DNA of 49,988 nt from DASYQD01 sp036005845 (GCA_036005845.1 DASYQD010000070.1:1-49988), one strand, 5' to 3'. Shown: positions 7,313-16,272, counted from the first letter of the stretch. Numbers and translations: made by a program. The notes: generated from the letters alone by a model not told the origin.

Positions 7313-9054
7313 TTCCCGTTGCACTCCTTTACGACGTCGCCGTAGGAACGGTCGCACGGCGGCACCTCACCCGAGTAAGACTCCGCGACGAGCTCGCAGT
7401 CGAGGATGTTGCGCGAGCTTTCCACCAAGTCGAGGGGCTCATCGACCACCTGCTTGTGGCCCGGCAACGAGAGCCGATAGTGCCAGTCGCCGCGGTAGAC
7501 CCCGTCGTAGCTTCTGTTGGTATTGATGCGCTTCTCATGAGCTCGGTCGCCCTGGCGGTAGAGGGCGAAGATGGCTTTCACAGGTTGGCTACGGACGCAG
7601 AGAGGGATTTTGAGATCATCGCCGAAAGCGAACTGGTAGAGGCTCGCGAGCAGCTGCGAGATGTCATCCATCGCCTTCTGGGCACCGGCCACGGCCACGG
7701 TCGTCGTACTGGAGCCCGCGGCGATCGCCGCAGTGCGCACGAGCCGCGCGCCGTGCGACGAAGGCAAGCCACCGACCACGGCCGCAGCGTCGAGCGCCAG
7801 GCGGGCGCGAAGGAAGCGCCTCTTGACATGGTCTCGCAAAGCAGCCAGTTCAGGGGCGGCGAGGGCGATGAGAACCTCGCTCTCGAACCGATCGAGAAGC
7901 TCCTCCACGTCAGCTCGCGAGTACACCGGCATGCCATCGACAACCGATGTCGCCAGCCCTGCTCGGGCGGCGCGGTAGCGCTCCAAGATGTCGGCTAGCA
8001 CCGGGGTGATGGCGTGGGCGATCTCGCTCGCGCGCAGGTCCTCCCTGTCTTGACTCGACCCCACGTAGACGACGCTCCACTGCACCACTGAGTCGTGGTC
8101 ACCGACGGCGGTTTCCAGGCGGCTGAAGAACCCGCGCGCGAGAGCGACATCGACGCCGGCCACAGCTAGCGTCGTCTCGCTCTCCAGCCGCGTCCGCGAC
8201 GACAGACGCGTCTCGGCGAAGAGGTCCCGGATCACGAGGTGGTCCTCCACGTCGAGGTCGCTCCAGCGGTGCCGTACGCCGACGTACGAGGCGGTACGGC
8301 CGCTGGGACTCTTGTAACCGACGCGGCTCGCGACCTCGTGGACGTCGCGCCCCAGGCGCACCTCATCGCGCAAGATGCTCGATCCCTGTTGTAGTTGGAA
8401 GCCCGGCGAGCGATCCACGGTCAGCGGCGGCAACTTCTCCAAACGGTAGCTAGTGGCGGCGTACCACTGGCAGCTCTTGCAGAGCGTGGTAACGATGTCG
8501 AGTCGGGACTCGAACAGCTCGCCATGCCCGCGCAGGGAGGTGCTGTCGCGTGGCTCGGTGCGGTCGTCGAAATCGAGGCGGACGTCGCCAGCTCCGGCGC
8601 TCACCGTCAGCGCCGGGTAGATCTCTCCGACACCGAAAAGGTCGGCGTGGGGCAACGCGAGCGCGAAAGACGGGGCCGCTGATTCGCGCTCGAAGACGAG
8701 GTCGAACTTGCGGTTGAGCAGCCCGGGGTCGCCCGGCAACCGCGAAGTGTGCAGCTCGCCGGAGGCCAAGTCGACCACCTCGACGAGCTGGTCGAACGCG
8801 GCGATGCGCAAGCTCTCCTGCCGTTCGAACGCGAGCTCCGAGCCGAGGCTGAAACGCTTGCCGGCCGCGGCGGGGGACTCGATCGACCATGGCGGAGTGC
8901 CGCCGAGCCACGCCGGGGCGGCGGCAGCCGGAACGGGGCAGCTCGCGAGCAGCAGTGCCGCCGCCATCCGGCGCCAGCGCAGCCTCTGCAGGCGGACGAT
9001 GGGCAGTGTCAGCCTCACCCTCGATTCATCGCATCGTGATTCCCAGGCACCCAC
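7309..9054 (-). CDS. Module B exported protein with extra N-terminal beta-rich region
   Basis: Up to 581 residues; a hydrophobic signal core AAALLLASC with the AAAAPAW cleavage region lies at 31-48. The n-region from GTG 9054 is long, so GTG 9018 or ATG 8967 may be the real start. Residues 50-330 are rich in alternating polar/hydrophobic strands (for example SYVGVRHRW and LFAETRLSSRTRLES), suggesting a beta-barrel or beta-sandwich; this is absent from the module A protein. From 385 the protein aligns with that paralogue: ELLDRFESEVLIAL, ELAALRDHV, LCVRSQPVKAIF and YDGVYRGDWHYRL, then a Cys-containing tail. The stop overlaps the start of the membrane-protein gene by four bases. A TATAAT box on this strand at 9108-9113 is a candidate promoter. 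Confidence 0.75.
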   Translation of the reverse strand: MGAWESRCDESRVRLTLPIVRLQRLRWRRMAAALLLASCPVPAAAAPAWLGGTPPWSIESPAAAGKRFSLGSELAFERQESLRIAAFDQLVEVVDLASGELHTSRLPGDPGLLNRKFDLVFERESAAPSFALALPHADLFGVGEIYPALTVSAGAGDVRLDFDDRTEPRDSTSLRGHGELFESRLDIVTTLCKSCQWYAATSYRLEKLPPLTVDRSPGFQLQQGSSILRDEVRLGRDVHEVASRVGYKSPSGRTASYVGVRHRWSDLDVEDHLVIRDLFAETRLSSRTRLESETTLAVAGVDVALARGFFSRLETAVGDHDSVVQWSVVYVGSSQDREDLRASEIAHAITPVLADILERYRAARAGLATSVVDGMPVYSRADVEELLDRFESEVLIALAAPELAALRDHVKRRFLRARLALDAAAVVGGLPSSHGARLVRTAAIAAGSSTTTVAVAGAQKAMDDISQLLASLYQFAFGDDLKIPLCVRSQPVKAIFALYRQGDRAHEKRINTNRSYDGVYRGDWHYRLSLPGHKQVVDEPLDLVESSRNILDCELVAESYSGEVPPCDRSYGDVVKECNGK

Positions 9055-12000
9055 CCGACGGGGAGACCCGCCGCGTGGGGCGAAGCAAACTGTCGATCGA
9101 AGATGGGATTATACTCGCCCTAGTTTCCTTTCTGACGAATCACTTTCGTCGTCGACGGGTGAGGTCATCGACTATCTTTTTCCTTTCGGTCGCGCTTGGC
9201 GCCGCCTGCCGGCGGCCCTCCGCGGTGCCGCGCTTGCCGGCGCGCTGATCGGCGCGGGCGTGGCGCCGCTCGGGGCCGAGCCGGGCTCATGGCATGCCGC
9301 GTCCGACCTGCTGACGCCGCGCCGCCTGCTCGCCGCCGCCGAGCAGGGCGGCAAGATCTACACCTTCGGCGGCTGCGGCTCTCCCTGCTTCGCGCCGCCG
9401 CTGCATATCTCGGACTTCGAGGAAAGACTGGTCGAGGTCTACGACCCCGACCTCGATCCGCGCCTGCATGCGGACCTCGACCCGCAGACGCAGCCCTGGT
9501 CGCGGCTCGAGCCGATGCCGTCGATCGTCTTCGGCGCCGCGGCCGCTGCGCCTGGAGACGGCTCGCTCTACGTTTTCGGGGGCTTCGTTACCGGGACCAG
9601 CACCCTCCGGTACGAACCGGGCGCGCGTCGTTGGACCGCCAAGGCGCCGATGCCGACCCCGCGACACGGGCTGGCCGCCGCGGCCTGGGGCGGCAAGGTC
9701 TATGTCGTCGGCGGCAGTAACGGCACCACGGCTCTCTCCGCGCTCGAGGTCTACGATCCCGCGGACGGCGGCTCCTGGCGGCAGCTGCCGGCGATGCCGA
9801 CGGCACGGGTGTTCCTCGCCGCGGTCGCCGTCGACGGCAAGATCTACGCGATCGGCGGCTCCCCCGACTGCTGCGGCGACGGCACCACCGATGTCGTCGA
9901 GGTTTACGACATCGAGCACGGGACGTGGCGCCAGGAGCCTTCGCTTTCGCTTCCCCTGAGGATGCAGACGTCGGCGGCGGCGGCGATCGGCGGCAAGATC
10001 TACGTGCTGGGCGGGTTCGTGCCCGGGCAGGGGGCCACGGGCCGGACCTACGAGCTCGACCCCGCGAACCCGCAGGCGGGCTGGATCGAGCAACGCGCGA
10101 TGCCCGAGCCCCGTGACCAAGCCCCGGCGGTAGCCTTGCCGGACGGCATCCATGTCCTCGGCGGAGCGACGAACTGCCACTGCAGCCCGCGCCGCGATCA
10201 TCCGACCTTCCACCCGGAACCGTCCGACCACCTGCCCGAACTGGAGATCACCAAGACTGTCGACGTCGCGGATGCGTGTCCCGGCCAAACCATCGAGTAC
10301 ACGATCATCGTCGCCAATCACGGTACCGGTGACGCACATAGCGCCATCGTCGACGATCCACCTCGCGACACTCCCGACTCGCAAAACCCATTCATCGCCC
10401 AGTTGCGTGGCGCTACATGGAGGTGTGAGGCATCGCCGGGCGCCGCATGCGCGACGGCGGATCATCAGCCAAGCGCCGCCCACTCAACACCGCTCCACGA
10501 CGTCGTGGACCTGCCGGCGGGCGGCACTATCACGTACACCGTCACGGGCACGATCGATCTCGGCGCCAGCGGCAGGATCTCGAACCGGGCGGAAGTGCAA
10601 TCCGCCGAGGGCGTCGAGAGCCGCAGCCCGCCAGTCACCACGGTCGTCCGCCGCGACCGCCTCGAGATCCGCAAGACCGAGGTCCCTGCGCGCGACGCCG
10701 TCGCTCCGCTCGACTTGCTCCTCTATGAAGTCACGGCGACGAACCACTGTCGCATCCCACTGCCGGTCACCGTCGAGGATCCGCTGTCGACGACTGGCTT
10801 GAGCGGCCCGCGGTGGTGCTGCGGCGGCGCCGGCTGCTCGCCGTCGACGGCCGGCGATCTGTCCGCAACCTCTACCGTGCCGCCGGGCGGAAGTGTGACC
10901 TACCGGGTGTCGGGGACGGTTCCCTGCGACTGCGCCGCGCCGCTGGCCACGATCGTCAACCCGGCCACCGCCAGGGCGCCTGGTCAGGATTCGGTTACTG
11001 CCACGGACGTCGACACCGTGTCGCCGGCGGACGATCGTCTCCAGGTCGCCATCACCGGTCCCGCGACCCTCGCCGGCTGCAGCGGCGACTACGCGATCGC
11101 CGTCTCCAACCTCGGACCGTGCACGGCGCCGAACGTCGTGCTCACCGTCCTACCGCCGGCGGGGTTGAACCTGGTCTCGCTCTCGCCCCCTTGCGCCACT
11201 GGTAGCCCCTGCGCGCTGGGCAACATCGCAGCGGGTCCAAGCTCGGCCGTGACGGTCACCGCGCGGTTCGCGGCGGCCAGCGGCCTCGTCTGCCCGGTCG
11301 CGCCGCCGCCGTCGATCGTGGCCACCGCTCGCAGCCTCTGCAGCCAGCCGCCCGAGCCGGCGGCCACAGCTTCCTCGACGGTCGCCATCCCGTGCGACCT
11401 CGGCATCACCAAGACGGACGGCCTCGCCGCCGCCGCGCCCGGCGACTGCATCCTCTACACGATCGTGGTCGGGAACAACGGTTGCGGGGACGTGCTCGGC
11501 GCCACGGTCACCGACATCTTCCCCGTCGAGCTGGCGACTGCCACCTGGTGCCGAGGCGTGAACTGCGTGCCGTCGCGTCCCGGTCCCCTCGTCGACACCC
11601 TCGATCTGCGGCGGCCCAACAACTCCATCTTCCTGAACCTCAACAGTGAGACCTACCACGTGGCGGGCTCGATCTCTCCCACCTTCACCGGCACGCTCGC
11701 CAACACGGCGTCGGTGACGCTCGCCAACAACGCCGCCGATGCGAACCCCGCGAACGACACGGCGACGGATACGACCACGGTCAAGCCGCGTCCCGGCGTC
11801 GACGCGCAGTGCACCGGCACGCAGAGCCGCGTCGCCGAAGGCGCCAGCGTCACTTTCACCAAGGTGCTGTGGAACGGCGGCCCGGCGGCGCAGGCAGACA
11901 ACCCGGGCGACGAGTTCGTCGACGCGCTGCCGGCCGGCTTGACGCTGGTGAGCGCGGTGGCGAGCAGCGGCATCATCACCGTCGCCCCTGCGAACACCGT

Positions 12001-12307
12001 GCACTGGAACGGCGCCATCCCGGTCGGTGGCATGGTGACCATCGACGTCACGGTCACCGTCGACCTCGGCACGATCGGCATGAGCTTCTGCAACTCCGCC
12101 ACCATCAACTTCGACGCCGACGGCGACGGCGTCAACGAGTCGAGCGCGGCGCTCGACGACCGCTGTCACCCGTGCTGCTTCATGGTGACCGGCCCGGCGC
12201 CGATCCCGGCGCTGTCGCCGCTGGGGCTGGCGGTGCTGGCGATCCTTGCCGCCGTGATAGGCGTGGCTCGCCTGCGGGCGCGAGCCGCCAGACATCCGCC
12301 GACCTAA
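8999..12307 (+). CDS. Kelch-repeat and DUF11 surface protein with IPTL-like C-terminal anchor
   Basis: A large exported protein. After a signal-like AWRRLPAALRG plus a hydrophobic AALAGALIGAGVAPLGA stretch, six Kelch-type blades follow (GGKIYTFGG, GSLYVFGG, GGKVYVVGG, DGKIYAIGG, GGKIYVLGG, DGIHVLGG). About five DUF11/conserved-repeat modules come next (ITKTVDVADACPG, ITKTDGLAAAAPGD and relatives). The C-terminus, IPALSPLGLAVLAILAA plus Arg-rich tail, resembles IPTL-CTERM sorting signals. The start is unclear: the only in-frame ATG before the signal is at 8999, which leaves about 60 odd residues ahead of it, and there is no in-frame ATG, GTG or TTG between 9002 and the signal core. See the finding on a possible frameshift at 9177-9181. 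It is convergent with the aminotransferase gene. Confidence 0.8.
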   Translation: MGSVSLTLDSSHRDSQAPTRRGDPPRGAKQTVDRRWDYTRPSFLSDESLSSSTGEVIDYLFPFGRAWRRLPAALRGAALAGALIGAGVAPLGAEPGSWHAASDLLTPRRLLAAAEQGGKIYTFGGCGSPCFAPPLHISDFEERLVEVYDPDLDPRLHADLDPQTQPWSRLEPMPSIVFGAAAAAPGDGSLYVFGGFVTGTSTLRYEPGARRWTAKAPMPTPRHGLAAAAWGGKVYVVGGSNGTTALSALEVYDPADGGSWRQLPAMPTARVFLAAVAVDGKIYAIGGSPDCCGDGTTDVVEVYDIEHGTWRQEPSLSLPLRMQTSAAAAIGGKIYVLGGFVPGQGATGRTYELDPANPQAGWIEQRAMPEPRDQAPAVALPDGIHVLGGATNCHCSPRRDHPTFHPEPSDHLPELEITKTVDVADACPGQTIEYTIIVANHGTGDAHSAIVDDPPRDTPDSQNPFIAQLRGATWRCEASPGAACATADHQPSAAHSTPLHDVVDLPAGGTITYTVTGTIDLGASGRISNRAEVQSAEGVESRSPPVTTVVRRDRLEIRKTEVPARDAVAPLDLLLYEVTATNHCRIPLPVTVEDPLSTTGLSGPRWCCGGAGCSPSTAGDLSATSTVPPGGSVTYRVSGTVPCDCAAPLATIVNPATARAPGQDSVTATDVDTVSPADDRLQVAITGPATLAGCSGDYAIAVSNLGPCTAPNVVLTVLPPAGLNLVSLSPPCATGSPCALGNIAAGPSSAVTVTARFAAASGLVCPVAPPPSIVATARSLCSQPPEPAATASSTVAIPCDLGITKTDGLAAAAPGDCILYTIVVGNNGCGDVLGATVTDIFPVELATATWCRGVNCVPSRPGPLVDTLDLRRPNNSIFLNLNSETYHVAGSISPTFTGTLANTASVTLANNAADANPANDTATDTTTVKPRPGVDAQCTGTQSRVAEGASVTFTKVLWNGGPAAQADNPGDEFVDALPAGLTLVSAVASSGIITVAPANTVHWNGAIPVGGMVTIDVTVTVDLGTIGMSFCNSATINFDADGDGVNESSAALDDRCHPCCFMVTGPAPIPALSPLGLAVLAILAAVIGVARLRARAARHPPT
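9108..9115. promoter_or_regulatory. Overlapping divergent -10 boxes
   Basis: In an AT-rich patch between the module B exported-protein gene and the Kelch/DUF11 gene, the leftward strand reads TATAAT (9113 to 9108), a perfect sigma-70 -10 box, and the rightward strand reads TATACT at 9110-9115. Neither has a clear -35 box at the usual spacing. If both are used, the two genes would compete for the same site. Confidence 0.45.
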
Positions 12308-12323
12308 GCGCCGGAGACGCTCA

Positions 12324-13481
12324 CTACGCCGCTTTCGGCATCACCTTGTCGAACGCGGCGAGGAAGGCCTGCATCTCCTCGCGCGTGCCGACGGTGACGC
12401 GCAGGTGCGTCGGCAGCGCCGGAAAGAGGCGGCCGACTTCGACGCCACGGTCGCGCAGCGCCGCGATGACCGGCTTCACCTCGCGGCCGAGCTCGACCAT
12501 GAAGAAGTTGGCCTGCGACGGGATGACGTGCAGCCCGCGGGCGCGCAGCGAGTCGCAGCACTCCTCGCGCACGGCGAGGTTGCGCTGCCGGCTCGCCTCG
12601 ACGTACGCCGGGTCGGCGAGAGACGCGCTCGCGGCGACGAGCGCCATCAGGTTGGCGCTGTCCCACGCCTGCTGCGCGCGGAGGCGCGCCAGCAGCGCGG
12701 GCTGCGCCACGCCGTAGCCGCAGCGCAAGCCGGCCATGCCGTAGATCTTCGAGAAGGTGCGCGCGACGAGGAGGTTGGGCAGCTCGGCGACGAGCGGCGT
12801 CACGGTCTCGTAGCCGGCGCCACTCGCGAAGTGGTGGTAAGCCTCGTCGACCAGCACCACGGTGTCCTTGGGTACGGCGGCGAGGAAGGCGCGCAGCTCG
12901 GCCGCCGGCGTGACGCTGGCCGTCGGGTTGTTGGGATTGCAGACGTAGACGAGCCCGGCGCCGTGCGCGGCGTCGAGCATCTTCGGCAGGTCGTGGCGGA
13001 AGTCGGCGGTGATTGGCACCTTCACCACCTCGATGCCCGTGTTCTTGGCGTTCACCGAGACGGCTTCGAAGGTGGGGTCGGCGGTGACCACGCGTCGAGT
13101 CGCGCTGCCGGCGGCGGCCACGGCGAGGCGAAGCACCTCGCTCGAGCCGGCGCCGAGCAGCACGTGATCGGCGGCGAGGCCGTGATGAGCGCCGAGCTCG
13201 GCGGCGAGCTCGTCAGCCTGCTCATCGGGATAGCGGCAGGCGAGCGGCATCGCGTCGCGGATCGCCTGCAGGGCTGCCGGCGAGGGGCCGTAGGGGTTCT
13301 CGTTGGAGTTGAGGCGAATGCGCTGCGCACCGACCGGCGTGAACGTCGGCAGCGCGGCGCGAGCCGGCGATGTGCCGGCCGTCGTTCGCCATCCCGCGCC
13401 GGCGCCGCTCGGCACCGCGGCCAGCGTGAATCCCGCGCCGAGAAGACGAGCGAACCCGCGTCGCGACAGCGTGGCGGCCAT
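12324..13481 (-). CDS. Class I/II PLP aminotransferase, HisC-like, with twin-arginine signal
   Basis: Fold-type I aminotransferase of the histidinol-phosphate aminotransferase family. Motifs: SNENPYG (about 59-65), GAGSSEVLRL, the NPNNPT segment near 182, the DEAYHHF Asp that contacts the pyridine nitrogen, and the PLP lysine in ARTFSKIYGMAG near 245. The N-terminus has SRRGFARLLGAG followed by a hydrophobic stretch and an Ala-rich cleavage region, a Tat-type signal, which would export a folded PLP enzyme. ATG 13481 is preceded by GGAGG at five bases; GTG 13487 is an alternative. No his genes are nearby, so a role in histidine synthesis is not supported. It follows the oxidoreductase gene by 67 bases on the same strand. 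Confidence 0.85.
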   Translation of the reverse strand: MAATLSRRGFARLLGAGFTLAAVPSGAGAGWRTTAGTSPARAALPTFTPVGAQRIRLNSNENPYGPSPAALQAIRDAMPLACRYPDEQADELAAELGAHHGLAADHVLLGAGSSEVLRLAVAAAGSATRRVVTADPTFEAVSVNAKNTGIEVVKVPITADFRHDLPKMLDAAHGAGLVYVCNPNNPTASVTPAAELRAFLAAVPKDTVVLVDEAYHHFASGAGYETVTPLVAELPNLLVARTFSKIYGMAGLRCGYGVAQPALLARLRAQQAWDSANLMALVAASASLADPAYVEASRQRNLAVREECCDSLRARGLHVIPSQANFFMVELGREVKPVIAALRDRGVEVGRLFPALPTHLRVTVGTREEMQAFLAAFDKVMPKAA

Positions 13482-13548
13482 GGTCACCTCCGCGAAGAGT
13501 TGGGCGCAGCGTACACCCGGCGCCGCTGCGCGGGCGCGCTGATTCGAG

Positions 13549-14523
13549 CTACAGCTCGAGCACGATCTTGCCCAGCACGCCGCCGCGCTCGAGCTGCGCG
13601 TACGCTTCCGCGATCTCCGCGAACGGCAGCACGCGGTCGACGATCGGCCGCAGGCGGCCGTCGGCGAGGCGCGGCAGGGCGAAGTCGCCGAAGGCGGCGA
13701 CGAGCGCTGCCTTCTCGCTCCGCGAGCGGGCGCGCAGCACCGAGCCGATCAGCCGCAGGCGGCGGCGCATGAGCACGAAGAGCGGCATCGTCGCCTTGCC
13801 GCCGCCGAGCAAGCCGACGAGCACCAGCCTCCCGCGCTCGCGCAGGCAGTCGAGATGCTGCACGATGGCCTCGCCGCCGACGAGGTCGACGACGAGATCG
13901 ACCCCTTCGCCGTCGGTGAGCTCGCGCACCCGCACCGGCAGCTCTTCGCCCAGCGGCAGCGCGGCCTCGGCGCCCAGCGGCAGCAGCGCCTGCAGTCGCT
14001 CAGGCGAGCGGCCGGCGACGAGCACCCGCGCGCCCAGCTCGCGCGCGAGCTGCACGGCGAAGCTGCCGACGCCCGAGGCCGCTGCCGTGATCAGCACCAC
14101 CTCGCCGCGTTGCAAGCCGCCTTCGTGGACGAGGTTGGTCCAGGCGGTGATGGCCACCTCGGGGACCGCGGCGGCGTCGACGAACGAGAGCGTCGGCGGA
14201 GTGGCGAGAAGCTGTCCGACGGGCACCGCCACCTTCTCCGCGTGGCCGCCGCCGGCGAGCAGCGCCATGGCGAGGTCGCCGGCGCGCCAGCCTTCGACGC
14301 CCTCGCCGAGCGCCTCGACGACACCGGCCGCTTCGAGACCCGGGATCGTGCTCTCACCCGGCGGCGGCGGGTAGCCGCCGCGCACCTGGCTGAGGTCGGC
14401 GTGGTTGAGCGCCGTGGCCTGGACGCGCAGCAACACTTCGCCCGGCCCCGGCTGCGGGTGGGGCACCTCCTCGAGTCGCAGCTCGGGTCGCTGGCGATCC
14501 TGGGTGTAGGTGAGCGCGAGCAT
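13549..14523 (-). CDS. Zinc-independent MDR quinone oxidoreductase (PIG3/QOR type)
   Basis: A medium-chain dehydrogenase/reductase of 324 residues, the usual length for NADPH:quinone reductases. The N-terminal GroES-like domain carries TALNHADLSQVRGGYPPPPG and IPGLEAAGVVEALGEGV, the PIG3 signature. The Rossmann part carries ITAAASGVGSFAVQLARELGA and VLVAGRS. The usual zinc ligands are absent, as in the quinone-oxidoreductase subfamily. ATG 14523 is used because conserved sequence (MLALTYTQ) begins there; nine more codons are open upstream. It is divergent from arfB with a gap of about 90 bases. The physiological substrate is unknown. Confidence 0.88.
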   Translation of the reverse strand: MLALTYTQDRQRPELRLEEVPHPQPGPGEVLLRVQATALNHADLSQVRGGYPPPPGESTIPGLEAAGVVEALGEGVEGWRAGDLAMALLAGGGHAEKVAVPVGQLLATPPTLSFVDAAAVPEVAITAWTNLVHEGGLQRGEVVLITAAASGVGSFAVQLARELGARVLVAGRSPERLQALLPLGAEAALPLGEELPVRVRELTDGEGVDLVVDLVGGEAIVQHLDCLRERGRLVLVGLLGGGKATMPLFVLMRRRLRLIGSVLRARSRSEKAALVAAFGDFALPRLADGRLRPIVDRVLPFAEIAEAYAQLERGGVLGKIVLEL

Positions 14524-14612
14524 CACGGCCTCGACGAGCGGTGGCAGCATGACACGGGCGCTCCACGACTCGGGCGCCGGGCGCCGTAGACTCGCGACGC
14601 TGGATTCTTCCG

Positions 14613-15047
14613 ATGGCCGAAGCCGCCCTCACCATCGACGAGACGTTGACGATCCCACTCGCCGAGCTGTCGTTCGAGACCTCGCGCGCCGGCGGGCCGG
14701 GAGGTCAGAACGTCAACAAGGTGGAGTCGCGCGTGACGCTGGTCTTTCCTCTCGCCACCTCGCCGAGCCTCGACGAGGAGCGGCGCGCCAAGCTGCGCGA
14801 GCGGCTGGCGAGCCGCGTCAGCAAGAGCGGGCTGCTGCGGGTGAGCGCACAGCGGCACCGCACGCAGGCGCAGAACCGCCAGGCCGCGGTGGAGCGCTTC
14901 CTCGAGCTGCTGCGTGACGCGCTCGTCGAGGACCCCGAGCGTCGCCCGACGCGACCGACGCGCGCCGCGCGCCGGCGGCGCGTGCAGGACAAGCGCGCGC
15001 GCAGCCGCGTCAAGGGGCTGCGCGGGCGCGTGCGGGACGATCCCTAG
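14613..15047 (+). CDS. arfB: Alternative ribosome-rescue factor ArfB (YaeJ-type, GGQ)
   Basis: ArfB hydrolyses peptidyl-tRNA on ribosomes stalled at mRNA 3' ends. The 144-residue product has the catalytic GGQ in SRAGGPGGQNVNK (about 24-36) and lacks a codon-recognition domain, as expected. The C-terminal tail is strongly basic (RRRRVQDKRARSRVKGLRGR), matching the tail that enters the empty mRNA channel. Its length agrees with the family (about 140). It converges on the RlmL-type gene with only ten bases between stops. Confidence 0.92.
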   Translation: MAEAALTIDETLTIPLAELSFETSRAGGPGGQNVNKVESRVTLVFPLATSPSLDEERRAKLRERLASRVSKSGLLRVSAQRHRTQAQNRQAAVERFLELLRDALVEDPERRPTRPTRAARRRRVQDKRARSRVKGLRGRVRDDP

Positions 15048-15057
15048 GGCGGCGACG

Positions 15058-16272
15058 CTAGTCGGCCGGTGCTTCGCGGCCGGGAATCGCGCCGCGTCCG
15101 ATCTCGTACTGCAGCAGCTCGCAGCGGATCGGCCCGTTCCACAGCGCGTTGCGGCGCGAGGGCCGCATCCGCACCTCGCCGGCGAGCGCGGCGTCGGCGG
15201 TGAGCAGCGCCAACCGCCAGCTTTCGAAGCGCGCCTTGAGCGCCTCGCCCAATCGGCGGTAGACGCCCGGCAGGTCGCCGGCGCCGCCGATGCGGTGGCC
15301 GTACGGCGCGTTCGCGGCGACGAGCCCGGTCTCGGTGCCGCGCGGCGGCCGCACCTCGCCCACGTCGGCGCGCTCGAGAACGACACCCTCGATGCCCGCA
15401 ACCGCGAGGCTCGTCCGCGCCCGCTCCAGCGCCGCCGCATCACGATCGCTGCCCGCCATCGGCGGCAACCGCCTACGCCCCGCTTGCCACCGCCGCTCGG
15501 CTTCGGCGCGGACCGACTCCCACAACCTGCGGTCGTGACCACGCCAGCCGCGCAACCCGAAGCTCGCCGCGTCGCCGCTGCGCAGCAACCCGGGCGCGGC
15601 GTCCGTAGCGATCAGCGCGGCTTCGATCAGCAACGTGCCGGCACCGCACATGGGATCCGAGAAGCCGCCGCCGCCGGCCACGATCGCCGGCCAGCCGGCG
15701 CGCAGCAGCAACGCCGCGGCGACGTTCTCCTTGAGCGGCGCCGGTCCACCAGCGCCGCGGTAACCCCGCCGATGCAATGGCTCGCCGGAGAGGTCGAGCG
15801 AGATCTGCGCCGTTGCGGGCTTTTCCGCACGACCGCTGTCGAGCAGCACGTGAAGGCGCAACGCTGGGTGGTCGACGTCTACGTCCGGCCGCTCGCCCCA
15901 GCGCTCGCGCAGGCGATCGACGACCGCGTCCTTGGTGCGCAGCGCGACGAAGTGCGTGTGCACGGCGCGGTCGCCGCGCGCCCGCGCGTCGACGGCGAAG
16001 GTGGCGCCGCGCCGCAGCACGGCTTCCCAGGGCAGCGCCCGCACCGCGTCGTAGAAGACGTGCGAGGAGCGCGCGTCGACGCGCCAGAGCGGCATCAACA
16101 GCCGGCTCGCGAGGCGCGACCAGAGCAGCACGCGATAGGCGACGGTGAGGTCGCCGGCGAACGAGACGCCGCCGGCAGTGGCGCGCACCTCGGCGGCGCC
16201 GAGGCCGCGCAGCTCCTCGACCGCGAGGTTGTCGACGCCGCGCGGCAGCACGGCGAAGAAGGTGAGCGGCAC
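15058..16272 (-). CDS. rlmL: RlmL-type THUMP-domain RNA guanine-N2 methyltransferase
   Basis: SAM-dependent 23S rRNA-type methyltransferase. The product (404 residues from GTG 16272) starts with the ferredoxin-like/THUMP region (FFAVLPRGVDNLAVEEL, then VDARARGDRAVHTHF), followed by a Rossmann MTase domain with motif I SDPMCGAGTLLIEAALIA. The catalytic NPPY motif reads NAPYGHRIG here, an unusual Pro-to-Ala change. It matches the first half of E. coli RlmL only; the RlmK half is absent, common outside gamma-proteobacteria. An ATG at 16377 would start inside the divergent receiver gene, so the GTG next to the conserved FFAVLP is preferred. The exact rRNA target is not provable here. Confidence 0.85.
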   Translation of the reverse strand: MPLTFFAVLPRGVDNLAVEELRGLGAAEVRATAGGVSFAGDLTVAYRVLLWSRLASRLLMPLWRVDARSSHVFYDAVRALPWEAVLRRGATFAVDARARGDRAVHTHFVALRTKDAVVDRLRERWGERPDVDVDHPALRLHVLLDSGRAEKPATAQISLDLSGEPLHRRGYRGAGGPAPLKENVAAALLLRAGWPAIVAGGGGFSDPMCGAGTLLIEAALIATDAAPGLLRSGDAASFGLRGWRGHDRRLWESVRAEAERRWQAGRRRLPPMAGSDRDAAALERARTSLAVAGIEGVVLERADVGEVRPPRGTETGLVAANAPYGHRIGGAGDLPGVYRRLGEALKARFESWRLALLTADAALAGEVRMRPSRRNALWNGPIRCELLQYEIGRGAIPGREAPAD

